A DNA stretch of 64,000 nucleotides from JAEUNX01 sp034004685 (GTDB lineage Bacteria; Pseudomonadota; Gammaproteobacteria; Burkholderiales; Rhodocyclaceae): contig JAVEWG010000016.1 of NCBI GenBank assembly GCA_034004685.1, forward strand, positions 6,738-70,737. Reading direction: 5' to 3'. The notes beneath the pieces are model-generated. The model was not told the origin of the DNA and did no database searches. It was given only the letters and a program-made list of their open reading frames with translations. The first letter of the stretch is position 1, and each line of letters starts with the position of its first letter. The translations under genes and the position numbers were made by a program. Of the stretch, positions 37,458 to 45,329 are shown piece by piece.

Positions 37458-37988
37458 TCACTTCGCCACAACCTTCTTGATCGGCGCAATGATCATCACC
37501 ATCTGACGCCCTTCCATCTTGGGCATCTGTTCCACCTGACCCAATTCTTCCAGGTCAGCCTTGACTCGCTCCAGCTGCCGCAAGCCAAATTCCTGATGAG
37601 CCATTTCCCGACCCCGGAAGCGCAGTGTCACCTTGCACTTGTCACCTTCTTCCAGGAAACGCTTCAGGTTGCGCAACTTGATCTGGTAGTCATTCTCATC
37701 AGTACCAGGCCGCAGCTTCACCTCCTTGACCTGGATCTGCTTTTGCTTGAGCTTAGCTTCGTGGGCCTTCTTCGCTTCTTGATACTTGAACTTGCCGAAG
37801 TCCATGATCCGGCAGACCGGGGGGGCAGCCATGGGAGCGATCTCCACCAGATCCAGCTCCGCCTCCTCCGCCATGTTCATGGCTACCTGAATCGTAACGA
37901 TCCCGGCCTGTTCTCCGTCCGCGTCAATGAGACGGACTTCCGGCGCATTAATTTCCCCGTTAATACGCTGCTTCTTTTCTTGAGCGAT
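37458..37988 (-). CDS. infC: Translation initiation factor IF-3, apparent AUC start codon
   Basis: A 176-residue factor that prevents 30S-50S joining and proofreads initiator codon pairing. Visible parts: AQEKKQRINGEINAPEVRLID (N domain start), MNMAEEAELDLVEIAP, the linker and VTLRFRGREMAHQEFG of the C domain. No ATG exists before codon 36. Reading back from the invariant RINGEI, the only codons before an in-frame TGA are ATC (37986-37988) and ACC. A GGAG lies 9 bases before the ATC. A rare AUU/AUC start is a known trait of infC used for autoregulation. The gene follows thrS by 30 bases. Confidence 0.93.
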   Translation of the reverse strand: MAQEKKQRINGEINAPEVRLIDADGEQAGIVTIQVAMNMAEEAELDLVEIAPMAAPPVCRIMDFGKFKYQEAKKAHEAKLKQKQIQVKEVKLRPGTDENDYQIKLRNLKRFLEEGDKCKVTLRFRGREMAHQEFGLRQLERVKADLEELGQVEQMPKMEGRQMVMIIAPIKKVVAK

Positions 37989-38018
37989 GGTTCAGATCTC
38001 CACGATTAGCAAACAATA

Positions 38019-39935
38019 TCAGGCCCGGCCGGAGCGCGATGCCAACTCGCCACCCCAGCGCTCGATCAACGCATCTATGGACATTTGACCGAGGTCCTGA
38101 CCACCCCGGACTCGAACAGCCACCAGGTCGGACGCTTTTTCCTTGTCGCCCACCACGATCTGGTAAGGCAGCTTGCGAACGCTATGTTCGCGTATTTTAT
38201 AAGTAATTTTTTCGTTCCGCAAATCCGCCTCAACCCGGAAACCCGCTTGCGCCAGGCGATTCCTCACGTTTTGGGCGTACTCGGCCTGGCCTTCCGAGAT
38301 GTTAATGACCACGGCCTGAACCGGTGCCAGCCACAAAGGGAAGGCGCCAGCAAAGTTCTCGATCAGGATCCCGATGAAACGTTCCAGGGAGCCCAGGATC
38401 GCCCGGTGCAGCATCACTGGCCGATGGCGACTGTTATCCTCGGCCACGTACTCCGCCCCAAGGCGCTCCGGCAAAACGAAATCCAGCTGCATGGTGCCGC
38501 ATTGCCAAGAACGGCCAAGAGCATCCTTGATGTGGTATTCGATCTTTGGGCCGTAGAACGCACCCTCTCCGGGTAGCTCTTCCCACTGGTGACCAGAGGC
38601 CGCCAGCGCCTCCCGCAGACCGGCTTCGGCCCGATCCCACACCTCATCAGAGCCAGCGCGCTTTTCCGGACGCAGGGAAAGCTTGACCGCCACATCGGTG
38701 AAGCCAAAATCCTGATAAACCCGGGTTAACAAGTCGTTAAAGGACTTTACCTCGTCAACAATCTGGGCTTCAGTACAGAAAATGTGGGCATCGTCCTGAA
38801 CAAAGCCTCGCACCCGCATCAAACCGTGGAGGGCTCCAGAGGGTTCATTGCGGTGGCAGGAGCCGAATTCCGCCAAGCGCAGGGGAAGATCCCGGTAGGA
38901 GCGCAGACCATGGTTGAAAATTTGCACGTGCCCCGGGCAGTTCATGGGCTTCACCGCATAGTCCCGTTTCTCGGACTCGGTGGTGAACATGTTGTCCCGG
39001 TAGTTTTCCCAGTGCCCGGAGCGCTCCCACAGCTGGCGGTCCATCACCAGGGGAGTCCGGACCTCCTGGTAGTCCGCCTCGGTCAACACCCGCCGCATGT
39101 ATTGCTCGACTTGCTGCCACAAAGTCCAGCCTGCCGGGTGCCAGAACACCATGCCCGGGGCTTCTTCCTGGAGGTGGAACAAATCCAGCTGCCGGCCTAA
39201 GCGTCGATGATCCCGCTTCTCCGCCTCCTCCAGCATATGAAGATAGGCATCCTGATCTTCCTTGCGAGCCCAAGCGGTGCCGTAGATGCGCTGGAGCATC
39301 TCGTTCCTGGAGTCGCCGCGCCAATAGGCACCGGCCACCTTCATGAGCTTGAAGACTTTAAGCTTGCCGGTGGATGGCACGTGGGGGCCCCGGCAAAGAT
39401 CCACGAAATTGCCTTCCCGGTAGAGGGAAACATCTTCCCCGGCAGGAATGGAGGCAATGATCTCAGCTTTGTAATGCTCGCCAATGGACTTGAAGAATTC
39501 CACTGCCTTGTCTCGTGGCCACACTTCCCGAACTACCGGATAGTCCTTCTTGGCCAGCTCACCCATCCGCTTCTCGATGGCCTCCAGGTCTTCCGGGGTG
39601 AAGGGGCGCTTGTAGGAGAAATCGTAATAGAAGCCGTTGTCCACAACCGGGCCGATGGTCACCTGGGCTTCGGGGAACAATTCCTTCACCGCGTAGGCCA
39701 GTAGATGGGCGGTGGAGTGGCGCAGCATCTCCAGACCATCCGGATCTTTTTCGGTGACGATGGACAAGTGAGCATCCACCTCAATCAAGGCACTCAGATC
39801 CACCAGCTGACCATCCAGGCGGCCACCCAAGGCCGCCTTGGCCAGACCAGGACCGATGGAGGCCGCCACATCGGCGACCGTCACCGGCGCCTCGAAAACA
39901 CGAATGGAACCGTCCGGCAAAGTCAGGTTAGGCAT
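38019..39935 (-). CDS. thrS: Threonine--tRNA ligase
   Basis: A 638-residue class II synthetase of normal length. Domains: TGS (1-62), the editing domain with HSTAHLLAYAVKELFP (H-x3-H) and a downstream Cys/His pair in VDLCRGPHVPSTG, and the catalytic core with NEPSGALHGLMRVRGFVQDDAHIFC. Zinc ligands lie in MNCPGHVQIF. The anticodon-binding domain ends in VRVRGGQDLGQMSIDALIERW. First gene of the leftward translation cluster. Confidence 0.97.
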   Translation of the reverse strand: MPNLTLPDGSIRVFEAPVTVADVAASIGPGLAKAALGGRLDGQLVDLSALIEVDAHLSIVTEKDPDGLEMLRHSTAHLLAYAVKELFPEAQVTIGPVVDNGFYYDFSYKRPFTPEDLEAIEKRMGELAKKDYPVVREVWPRDKAVEFFKSIGEHYKAEIIASIPAGEDVSLYREGNFVDLCRGPHVPSTGKLKVFKLMKVAGAYWRGDSRNEMLQRIYGTAWARKEDQDAYLHMLEEAEKRDHRRLGRQLDLFHLQEEAPGMVFWHPAGWTLWQQVEQYMRRVLTEADYQEVRTPLVMDRQLWERSGHWENYRDNMFTTESEKRDYAVKPMNCPGHVQIFNHGLRSYRDLPLRLAEFGSCHRNEPSGALHGLMRVRGFVQDDAHIFCTEAQIVDEVKSFNDLLTRVYQDFGFTDVAVKLSLRPEKRAGSDEVWDRAEAGLREALAASGHQWEELPGEGAFYGPKIEYHIKDALGRSWQCGTMQLDFVLPERLGAEYVAEDNSRHRPVMLHRAILGSLERFIGILIENFAGAFPLWLAPVQAVVINISEGQAEYAQNVRNRLAQAGFRVEADLRNEKITYKIREHSVRKLPYQIVVGDKEKASDLVAVRVRGGQDLGQMSIDALIERWGGELASRSGRA

Positions 39936-39949
39936 GGAAGCTTGGCCTC

Positions 39950-39985
39950 AGGCAAAAAAAAAGTGCGGGCGAGCCGCACTTTTTG
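39950..39985 (-). terminator. Intrinsic terminator between tRNA-Val and thrS
   Basis: An 8-bp stem AAGTGCGG/CCGCACTT flanked by A- and T-runs. Leftward it would end the tRNA-Val transcript before thrS; it is symmetrical enough to act in both directions. Confidence 0.88.
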
Positions 39986-40068
39986 TCGAAAAAGACAATC
40001 AGACTCGATCTTGTTAGCGGTTACCGCCGGTGCAAGTTCGAAACGCCATCTGTCTTCCCCTAGGATGT

Positions 40069-40145
40069 TGGTAGGCGCGATTGGACTCGAACCAACGACC
40101 CCCACCATGTCAAGGTGGTGCTCTAACCAGCTGAGCTACGCGCCT
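40069..40145 (-). tRNA. tRNA-Val(GAC)
   Basis: A 77-base minus-strand cloverleaf with acceptor AGGCGCG/CGCGCCT, discriminator A and encoded CCA. D-arm TAGCTCAGCTGGTTAGAGC and T-loop GGTTCGAGTCC are standard. Anticodon stem CCACC/GGTGG encloses loop TTGACAT, giving anticodon GAC, which reads valine GUC/GUU. Confidence 0.97.
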
Positions 40146-40157
40146 AAGGAGCTGCGC

Positions 40158-40186
40158 ATTATAGCCCCACAAGGAATTAAGCGCAA
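40158..40186 (-). promoter_or_regulatory. Promoter of tRNA-Val
   Basis: On the minus strand TTGCGC and a perfect TATAAT are separated by 17 bases, and the -10 ends 12 bases before the mature tRNA. Confidence 0.8.
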
Positions 40187-40306
40187 CCTCCACGGCTTCA
40201 GAAGAATCAGGCCGCACCACGCTTTCAAACCCGGACTCCGGGCATTCAGACAAGCGACGTGGCGTATTTTCAGGGTCTCGAACGCATCGAACAACGTTTT
40301 CTAACC

Positions 40307-41107
40307 TTAAGACCCAACGGGCCATTCAGCAAGGAAAGCCTGCCAATGGGGTGCAGGGAGATGGTTCAAGGCCTCTCTGACGGCCTCCAGCTCAGTCTGA
40401 TAGGCAGGCTGGTCCAGCACCCCCCGCATGAGTTGAAAGCGCAGAAAGACCAAATAGGTATTGACAACGTCCGTCTCGCAGTAATCCCGGATTTCAGCAA
40501 TCCGACCCGCTTGATACGCATCCCACACCTGATCCCCTGCCATTCCCACCTTGCCCGGCAGGCCCATCAGCTTGGCCAGCTTGTCCATGGGCGCATTGGC
40601 CCGGGCCTGATACAGGGCCAGCAGATCCATCAGATCCACGTGGCGGGTGTGATAGCGGCTGATGTAATTGTTCCATTTGAACTCCCGGGAATCGGAGAAA
40701 TCACCGTCGCCCAAGTCCCAATAGCGGGCTGCGCTGACCCCGTGCATCAAACCCCGGTAGTGGAGAACCGGCAGGTCGAAGCCCCCTCCGTTCCACGACA
40801 CCAGTTGAGGCGAAAACCTTTCGATGCCGTCGAAGAAGCGCTGGATGATCTGGGCTTCGGAGGCCTCGGGCTCCGATAGGGAAAACACCCTGAACTGACT
40901 GGCATCCCGCAATACACAGGAGATGGTGACTACCCGCTGAAGGTAATGAGGCAGGAAATCATTGCCGACTGTAGCCCGACGCTGCTGAAAGGCCAGTTCT
41001 GCCACCTCGAAATCGGAGAGATCGTCAGGTAGCTCCTGGAGACGCCGGATACCCGCCACATCTGGGATCGTCTCGATGTCGAAAACGAGTACGGACACTG
41101 GACTCAA
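40307..41107 (-). CDS. Predicted 3'-5' exonuclease of the PolB-like DEDDy family
   Basis: A 266-residue protein with the three DEDD exonuclease motifs: SVLVFDIETIPD (motif I) at the N-terminus, LVSWNGGGFDLPVLHYR (motif II) in the middle, and RDYCETDVVNTYLVFLRF (motif III region). It corresponds to the 'predicted PolB-like exonuclease' family, a single-domain relative of the DNA polymerase B proofreading domain. Biological role unknown, presumably nucleic-acid trimming. It is 3 bases after cysM and likely co-transcribed. Confidence 0.9.
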   Translation of the reverse strand: MSPVSVLVFDIETIPDVAGIRRLQELPDDLSDFEVAELAFQQRRATVGNDFLPHYLQRVVTISCVLRDASQFRVFSLSEPEASEAQIIQRFFDGIERFSPQLVSWNGGGFDLPVLHYRGLMHGVSAARYWDLGDGDFSDSREFKWNNYISRYHTRHVDLMDLLALYQARANAPMDKLAKLMGLPGKVGMAGDQVWDAYQAGRIAEIRDYCETDVVNTYLVFLRFQLMRGVLDQPAYQTELEAVREALNHLPAPHWQAFLAEWPVGS

Positions 41108-41110
41108 GCC

Positions 41111-42001
41111 TCAGGCAGGGAACACGCCGGTGGAGAGGTATCGGTCGCCCCGATCGCAGACAATGGAAACGATCACCGCGTTTTCCACCTGGGCAGCGAT
41201 CCGCTGCGCCACATGCATCGCCCCACCAGAGGAAATTCCGGCGAAGAGCCCCTCCTCCCGAGCCAGCCGACGGGTCATTTCCTCGGCATCGGCCTGGCTT
41301 ACATACTCCAGCCGATCCACGCGGCCTGGTTCAAAAATCTTGGGCAGATAGGCCTCCGGCCACTTGCGGATACCCGGGATCTGGGCCCCATCCTCGGGCT
41401 GACAGCCAATCACCTGAATCGCCGGATTGACCGATTTCAGATAGCGGGACACCCCCATGATGGTGCCGGTGGTACCCATGCTGGACACGAAGTGGGTAAT
41501 ACTGCCTCCGGTCTGCTCCCAGATTTCCGGACCTGTTCCTTCCACATGAGCCAGAGGATTATCCCCGTTACCGAACTGGTCCAGGATCCGGCCCTTGCCT
41601 TCGTCCCGCATGCGTTCGGCCACGTCTCGGGCCAGCTCCATGCCCCCCGCCTTCGGGGTAAGCACCAGTTCGGCGCCGAAGGCTCGCATGGTCTGGCGCC
41701 GCTCCACGCTCTGGTTTTCCGGCATGACCAAGATCATCCGGTAACCACGGATGGCAGCCGCCATGGCCAGGGCAATACCGGTATTGCCGCTGGTCGCTTC
41801 GATCAGGGTGTCTCCGGGCTGGATCTCACCCCGGGTCTCGGCCCGCATGATCATGGACAGCGCCGGCCGGTCCTTCACTGAACCCGCTGGATTGTTGCCT
41901 TCCAGCTTGGCGAGGATGACGTTGTTGCGGCCGGCGCTGATGCGCTTGAGGCGGACCAGCGGGGTCTTGCCCACATAGTCCTCGAGAGTCTTGAATTCCA
42001 T
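41111..42001 (-). CDS. cysM: Cysteine synthase B (O-acetylserine sulfhydrylase)
   Basis: A 296-residue PLP enzyme making cysteine from O-acetylserine and sulfide or thiosulfate. The PLP lysine lies in NPAGSVKDRPAL, the substrate loop is EATSGNTGIALA, and the phosphate-binding loop is SSMGTTGTIMG. The R-residue-rich IRKWPEAYLPKIFEP segment and length of about 300 favour CysM over CysK. The ATG at 41999-42001 matches the family start MEFKTLEDYVGKTPLV; the upstream extension is not conserved. Confidence 0.95.
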   Translation of the reverse strand: MEFKTLEDYVGKTPLVRLKRISAGRNNVILAKLEGNNPAGSVKDRPALSMIMRAETRGEIQPGDTLIEATSGNTGIALAMAAAIRGYRMILVMPENQSVERRQTMRAFGAELVLTPKAGGMELARDVAERMRDEGKGRILDQFGNGDNPLAHVEGTGPEIWEQTGGSITHFVSSMGTTGTIMGVSRYLKSVNPAIQVIGCQPEDGAQIPGIRKWPEAYLPKIFEPGRVDRLEYVSQADAEEMTRRLAREEGLFAGISSGGAMHVAQRIAAQVENAVIVSIVCDRGDRYLSTGVFPA

Positions 42002-42067
42002 GGCCTGAATGTTGTGGGGAATTAGCGGCCACCCCATCTTACCTCAGGGGCGACCCGCCGCTGCCAT

Positions 42068-43390
42068 TCAGGCCCGACCAATGCCGTAATAGTCGATGCC
42101 CAGGGGCCGCAAGCTAGCCGGGTCGTACATGTTGCGACCGTCAAAGATCACCGGCTCCTTGAGACGGCCCTTGATGACATCGAAATCCGGACTGCGGAAT
42201 TCCTTCCACTCTGTGACGATCACCAAGGCATCGGCTCCCTCCAGGGCGCTGTTGGGGCGCCCCGCATAGGATAGGCCCGGCAGGTCGCCAAAAATCCGCT
42301 CGGCCTCCTGCATGGCCACCGGGTCGTAAGCCATCACCGTGGCGCCGCGCCGCAGCAACTCACCGATGATCACCCGGCTGGGCGCCTCCCGCATGTCGTC
42401 GGTATTGGGCTTGAAGGCCAAGCCCCATAGGGCGAAACGGCGGCCGGAAAGATCCTTCCCGTAGCGGCCCACGATCTTGTTGAGGAGCACGTGCTTCTGG
42501 GCGTCATTGGCATCCTCCACGGCGGTCAATACCTTAAGGCCCTGGCCGTGCTCCCTGGCGGCCTGGATCAAGGCCTTCACGTCCTTGGGGAAACAGGACC
42601 CCCCATAACCACAGCCGGCGTAAAGAAAGTGCCAACCGATGCGGGGATCGGAACCGATGCCCTGGCGCACCAGCTCGATGTCCGCCCCCAGGATTTCAGC
42701 CAGATTGGCCAGCTCGTTCATGAAACTGATGCGGGTGGCCAGCATGGCGTTGGCCGCGTATTTGGTGAGTTCGGCGCTGCGCACATCCATGAAAACCAGT
42801 TTTTCGTGGTTGCGCTGGAAGGGCGAATAGAGCTGGCGCATCAGGGTGCGAGCCTGTTCGTCGGCGACTCCGACAATGATCCGGTCCGGCCGCATGAAAT
42901 CCTCCACCGCAGCGCCTTCCTTGAGGAACTCAGGATTGGAAACCACGCTGAAGCTCAACTCGCTGCCCCGCTTGGCCAGCTCCTCGGCCACCGCGGCCCG
43001 AACCTTGTCGCCGGTTCCCACCGGTACGGTGGACTTATCCACTACCACCCGGTAGCCATCCATGTGGCGCCCGATATTGCGGGCCGCTGCCAAAACATAT
43101 TGGAGATCGGCCGAACCATCCTCATCGGGAGGCGTACCCACCGCGATGAACTGGATGGTGCCGAACTTGGCCGCCCGTTCCACATCGGTGGTGAATTGGA
43201 GCCGACCCGCCTCCACGTTGCGGTGGACCACCTCCTGCAAACCTGGCTCATGGATCGGGATGCCCCCCTCTTCAAGAATCTTGATCTTGGCGGGATCCAC
43301 ATCCAGACACAGTACATCGTTACCCACATCCGCCAGACAGGCACCAGACACCAAACCCACATACCCGGTGCCGATCACCGTGATCTTCAT
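42068..43390 (-). CDS. ugd: UDP-glucose 6-dehydrogenase
   Basis: A 440-residue NAD+-dependent enzyme oxidising UDP-glucose to UDP-glucuronate, a precursor for exopolysaccharide and lipid A modification. N-terminal Rossmann motif is ITVIGTGYVGLVSGACLAD. The catalytic cysteine lies in GYGGSCFPKDVKALI. The C-terminal UDP-binding domain has ALWGLAFKPNTDDMREAPS. Length is normal. It follows lapB by 77 bases on the same strand; ugd near lapAB suits an envelope-polysaccharide setting. Confidence 0.97.
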   Translation of the reverse strand: MKITVIGTGYVGLVSGACLADVGNDVLCLDVDPAKIKILEEGGIPIHEPGLQEVVHRNVEAGRLQFTTDVERAAKFGTIQFIAVGTPPDEDGSADLQYVLAAARNIGRHMDGYRVVVDKSTVPVGTGDKVRAAVAEELAKRGSELSFSVVSNPEFLKEGAAVEDFMRPDRIIVGVADEQARTLMRQLYSPFQRNHEKLVFMDVRSAELTKYAANAMLATRISFMNELANLAEILGADIELVRQGIGSDPRIGWHFLYAGCGYGGSCFPKDVKALIQAAREHGQGLKVLTAVEDANDAQKHVLLNKIVGRYGKDLSGRRFALWGLAFKPNTDDMREAPSRVIIGELLRRGATVMAYDPVAMQEAERIFGDLPGLSYAGRPNSALEGADALVIVTEWKEFRSPDFDVIKGRLKEPVIFDGRNMYDPASLRPLGIDYYGIGRA

Positions 43391-43467
43391 GACAAAACCT
43401 TTCTCTGACTAATTTCGGTCTGGCCGGGATGATACGGTCCCGCCCTGTTGGCTGTTCGGCTCGCCCA

Positions 43468-44643
43468 TCACGGAGCGAGATCGAACTCCTCGGTACGCCG
43501 AGGTGGATAGGTTTCCCATCCCCCACAGGCCGGGCAACGCCAGTACAGCTGGCGAGCCTTGAAGCCGCAAGTATTGCAGCGGTAGCGGGCAACCCGCCGG
43601 GTGTGACCATGAATGAGTTGCTTCATCAACTCGAGGTCTCCCCGTGCGTCGGCCGAGGCAGTGAGCAGGGCAGCCTCCAGGAGCTTGTCCAGGCCCAAAA
43701 GAGTCGGATTGCGCCGCAACTCCTCCCGCACCAGTTCGTAGGCGGGGGCGGGGCCAGCCTTTTCCAGTTCCCAATGGAAAACCTCGTCGAGGAGATCCAG
43801 GGAAGGATGCTGATCCAGGTAGGAGCGCAACAGGGCGATGCCCTGCTCCACCCGCCCCATCCGTCGATAGGCGTCCATGATCCGCTCAGCCACCAAGGCA
43901 AGGTACACCGGATCCTGAACCTCAACCCGCTTCCAGACCTCGAGTGCCTCGTCCTCGCGCCCCTCGGCCAGGCGCAGATCCCCAAGGATGATGCTGGCGC
44001 GCACACACTTCGGATTGACCTCAAGAGCCTGGGCCAGCGCCTGGCCGGCAGCGTCAAAGCGGGAGTTGGCCAAGTCTCCGGCAGCGATCTCGCAATGGAA
44101 ATTGGCGACTTCCTTGCGCCATAGCAGGCTCTCGTGATCCGGCAAAGCCTGCGCCGCGTCGATGGCTTTCCGCCAGTCTTTTTCCTGTTGGTAGATTTCC
44201 AGCAGGTATTGGAGGGCCACCTCGTTCAGTCGGGTGCCGCGCAGTCGCGTGAATACGCTCTCGGCCCGATCCAGCAAGCCGGCCTTGAGAAAATCCTGCC
44301 CCAGTTCGGCCAGTGCCTGGAGGCGCTGATCTTCGGAAAGGTCATCCCGATCCACCAGATTCTGGTGCATCCGGATTGCCCGATCGGTCTCGCCCCGGCG
44401 GCGGAACAAACTGCCCAGAGCAAAGTGAAGCTCTACCGTCTGAGGATCAATCTTGACCGCCTCGATGAAGGCATCGATGGCCTTGTTGGGCTGCTCATTG
44501 AGAAGGAAGTTAAGCCCGGTCAGATAGGAGCGGGGCAACGCCCGTGACTCATGGACCACCTGGCGAATATCAATGCGCGCAGCCAGCCAACCCAGAGCAA
44601 AGAACAAGGGCAGGGCCAGCAGCCACCATAGCTGAATCTCCAT
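43468..44643 (-). CDS. lapB: Lipopolysaccharide assembly protein LapB (YciM)
   Basis: A 391-residue inner-membrane-anchored TPR protein. One N-terminal helix (LWWLLALPLFFALGWLAARI) is followed by about nine TPR-like units and a C-terminal rubredoxin-like knuckle with CNTCGFKARQLYWRCPACG (two C-x2-C pairs). In E. coli LapB promotes FtsH degradation of LpxC and so limits LPS synthesis. The start follows lapA by 3 bases. Confidence 0.96.
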   Translation of the reverse strand: MEIQLWWLLALPLFFALGWLAARIDIRQVVHESRALPRSYLTGLNFLLNEQPNKAIDAFIEAVKIDPQTVELHFALGSLFRRRGETDRAIRMHQNLVDRDDLSEDQRLQALAELGQDFLKAGLLDRAESVFTRLRGTRLNEVALQYLLEIYQQEKDWRKAIDAAQALPDHESLLWRKEVANFHCEIAAGDLANSRFDAAGQALAQALEVNPKCVRASIILGDLRLAEGREDEALEVWKRVEVQDPVYLALVAERIMDAYRRMGRVEQGIALLRSYLDQHPSLDLLDEVFHWELEKAGPAPAYELVREELRRNPTLLGLDKLLEAALLTASADARGDLELMKQLIHGHTRRVARYRCNTCGFKARQLYWRCPACGGWETYPPRRTEEFDLAP

Positions 44644-44646
44644 GGA

Positions 44647-44949
44647 TCAGAGGGTTTCCGGCGCTTGGCCATCCACCAGGGGAACCGGGAGCTTGCTGGA
44701 CGCCCGATCATCAACGCCAGCTCGACGCAAACGGCCGATCTCCCTGCGTTGGCGCAGGATGGAAGCCAAGGTGGCCGTGACCCCCAGGACCGCACCAGCA
44801 GAGAAGAACACCAGAATCACGAAGACCAGGGGCAGACGCCACTCCCCCCCGAAGTAAAAATTCAGGGTCACGATCTGGTCATTCTTCACGGCAAAACCGA
44901 AGAGAAAGACAAACAGTACCCCACGCAGGAACCACATGATCCATTTCAT
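44647..44949 (-). CDS. lapA: LapA family membrane protein (DUF1049)
   Basis: A 100-residue protein with two membrane helices (MWFLRGVLFVFLFGFAV and LVFVILVFFSAGAVLGVTATL) flanking a short polar loop NDQIVTLNFYFGGEWRLP, and a charged C-terminal tail. This is the LapA layout. LapA and LapB act together in regulating LPS assembly. The gene lies between ihfB (behind a terminator) and lapB. Confidence 0.93.
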   Translation of the reverse strand: MKWIMWFLRGVLFVFLFGFAVKNDQIVTLNFYFGGEWRLPLVFVILVFFSAGAVLGVTATLASILRQRREIGRLRRAGVDDRASSKLPVPLVDGQAPETL

Positions 44950-44977
44950 GGGGCAGAATTATCGCCGAGGCCGGTAC

Positions 44978-45005
44978 AAAAAAGAAGGCGGCTTTCGCCG
45001 CCTTC
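44978..45005 (-). terminator. Intrinsic terminator between ihfB and lapA
   Basis: Leftward, a 9-bp stem GAAGGCGGC/GCCGCCTTC with a four-base loop is followed by TTTTTTG. It would partially or fully separate lapAB from the rpsA-ihfB transcript. Confidence 0.88.
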
Positions 45006-45032
45006 CGTTTTCACGACCAACCACAGCCGTAA

Positions 45033-45317
45033 TCAGCCCAGGGCATCCACCCGCTCCCGCAGCTCCTTGCCGGCCTTGAAGTGGGGTACATGCTTCTCGG
45101 GCACCCGCACCTTTTCCCCCGATTTGGGATTGCGTCCCACCCGGGGCGGCCGGTAATTCAGCGCGAAACTGCCGAACCCGCGGATCTCGATGCGACCCCC
45201 TTGGGAAAGGGTGTCGGTCATGGCATCGAGAATCATCTTGACCGCGAAATCCGCATCCTTGGCAACCAACTGAGGAAAACGCTCAGCCAGTCGCACAATG
45301 AGCTCCGACTTGGTCAT
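45033..45317 (-). CDS. ihfB: Integration host factor beta subunit
   Basis: A 94-residue DNA-bending protein of the HU/IHF fold. It begins MTKSELIVRLAERFPQLVAK and has RGFGSFALNYRPPRVGRNPKSGE, the beta-arm signature with the intercalating Pro. It pairs with the IhfA encoded 12 kb away in this window. It follows rpsA by 12 bases, the usual proteobacterial arrangement. Confidence 0.97.
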   Translation of the reverse strand: MTKSELIVRLAERFPQLVAKDADFAVKMILDAMTDTLSQGGRIEIRGFGSFALNYRPPRVGRNPKSGEKVRVPEKHVPHFKAGKELRERVDALG

Positions 45318-45329
45318 GACGGGGGACGA

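Noticed and set aside
41111..42037. cysM start at 42037
   Set aside because: The additional 12 residues are not typical; the family begins at the ATG at 41999-42001.
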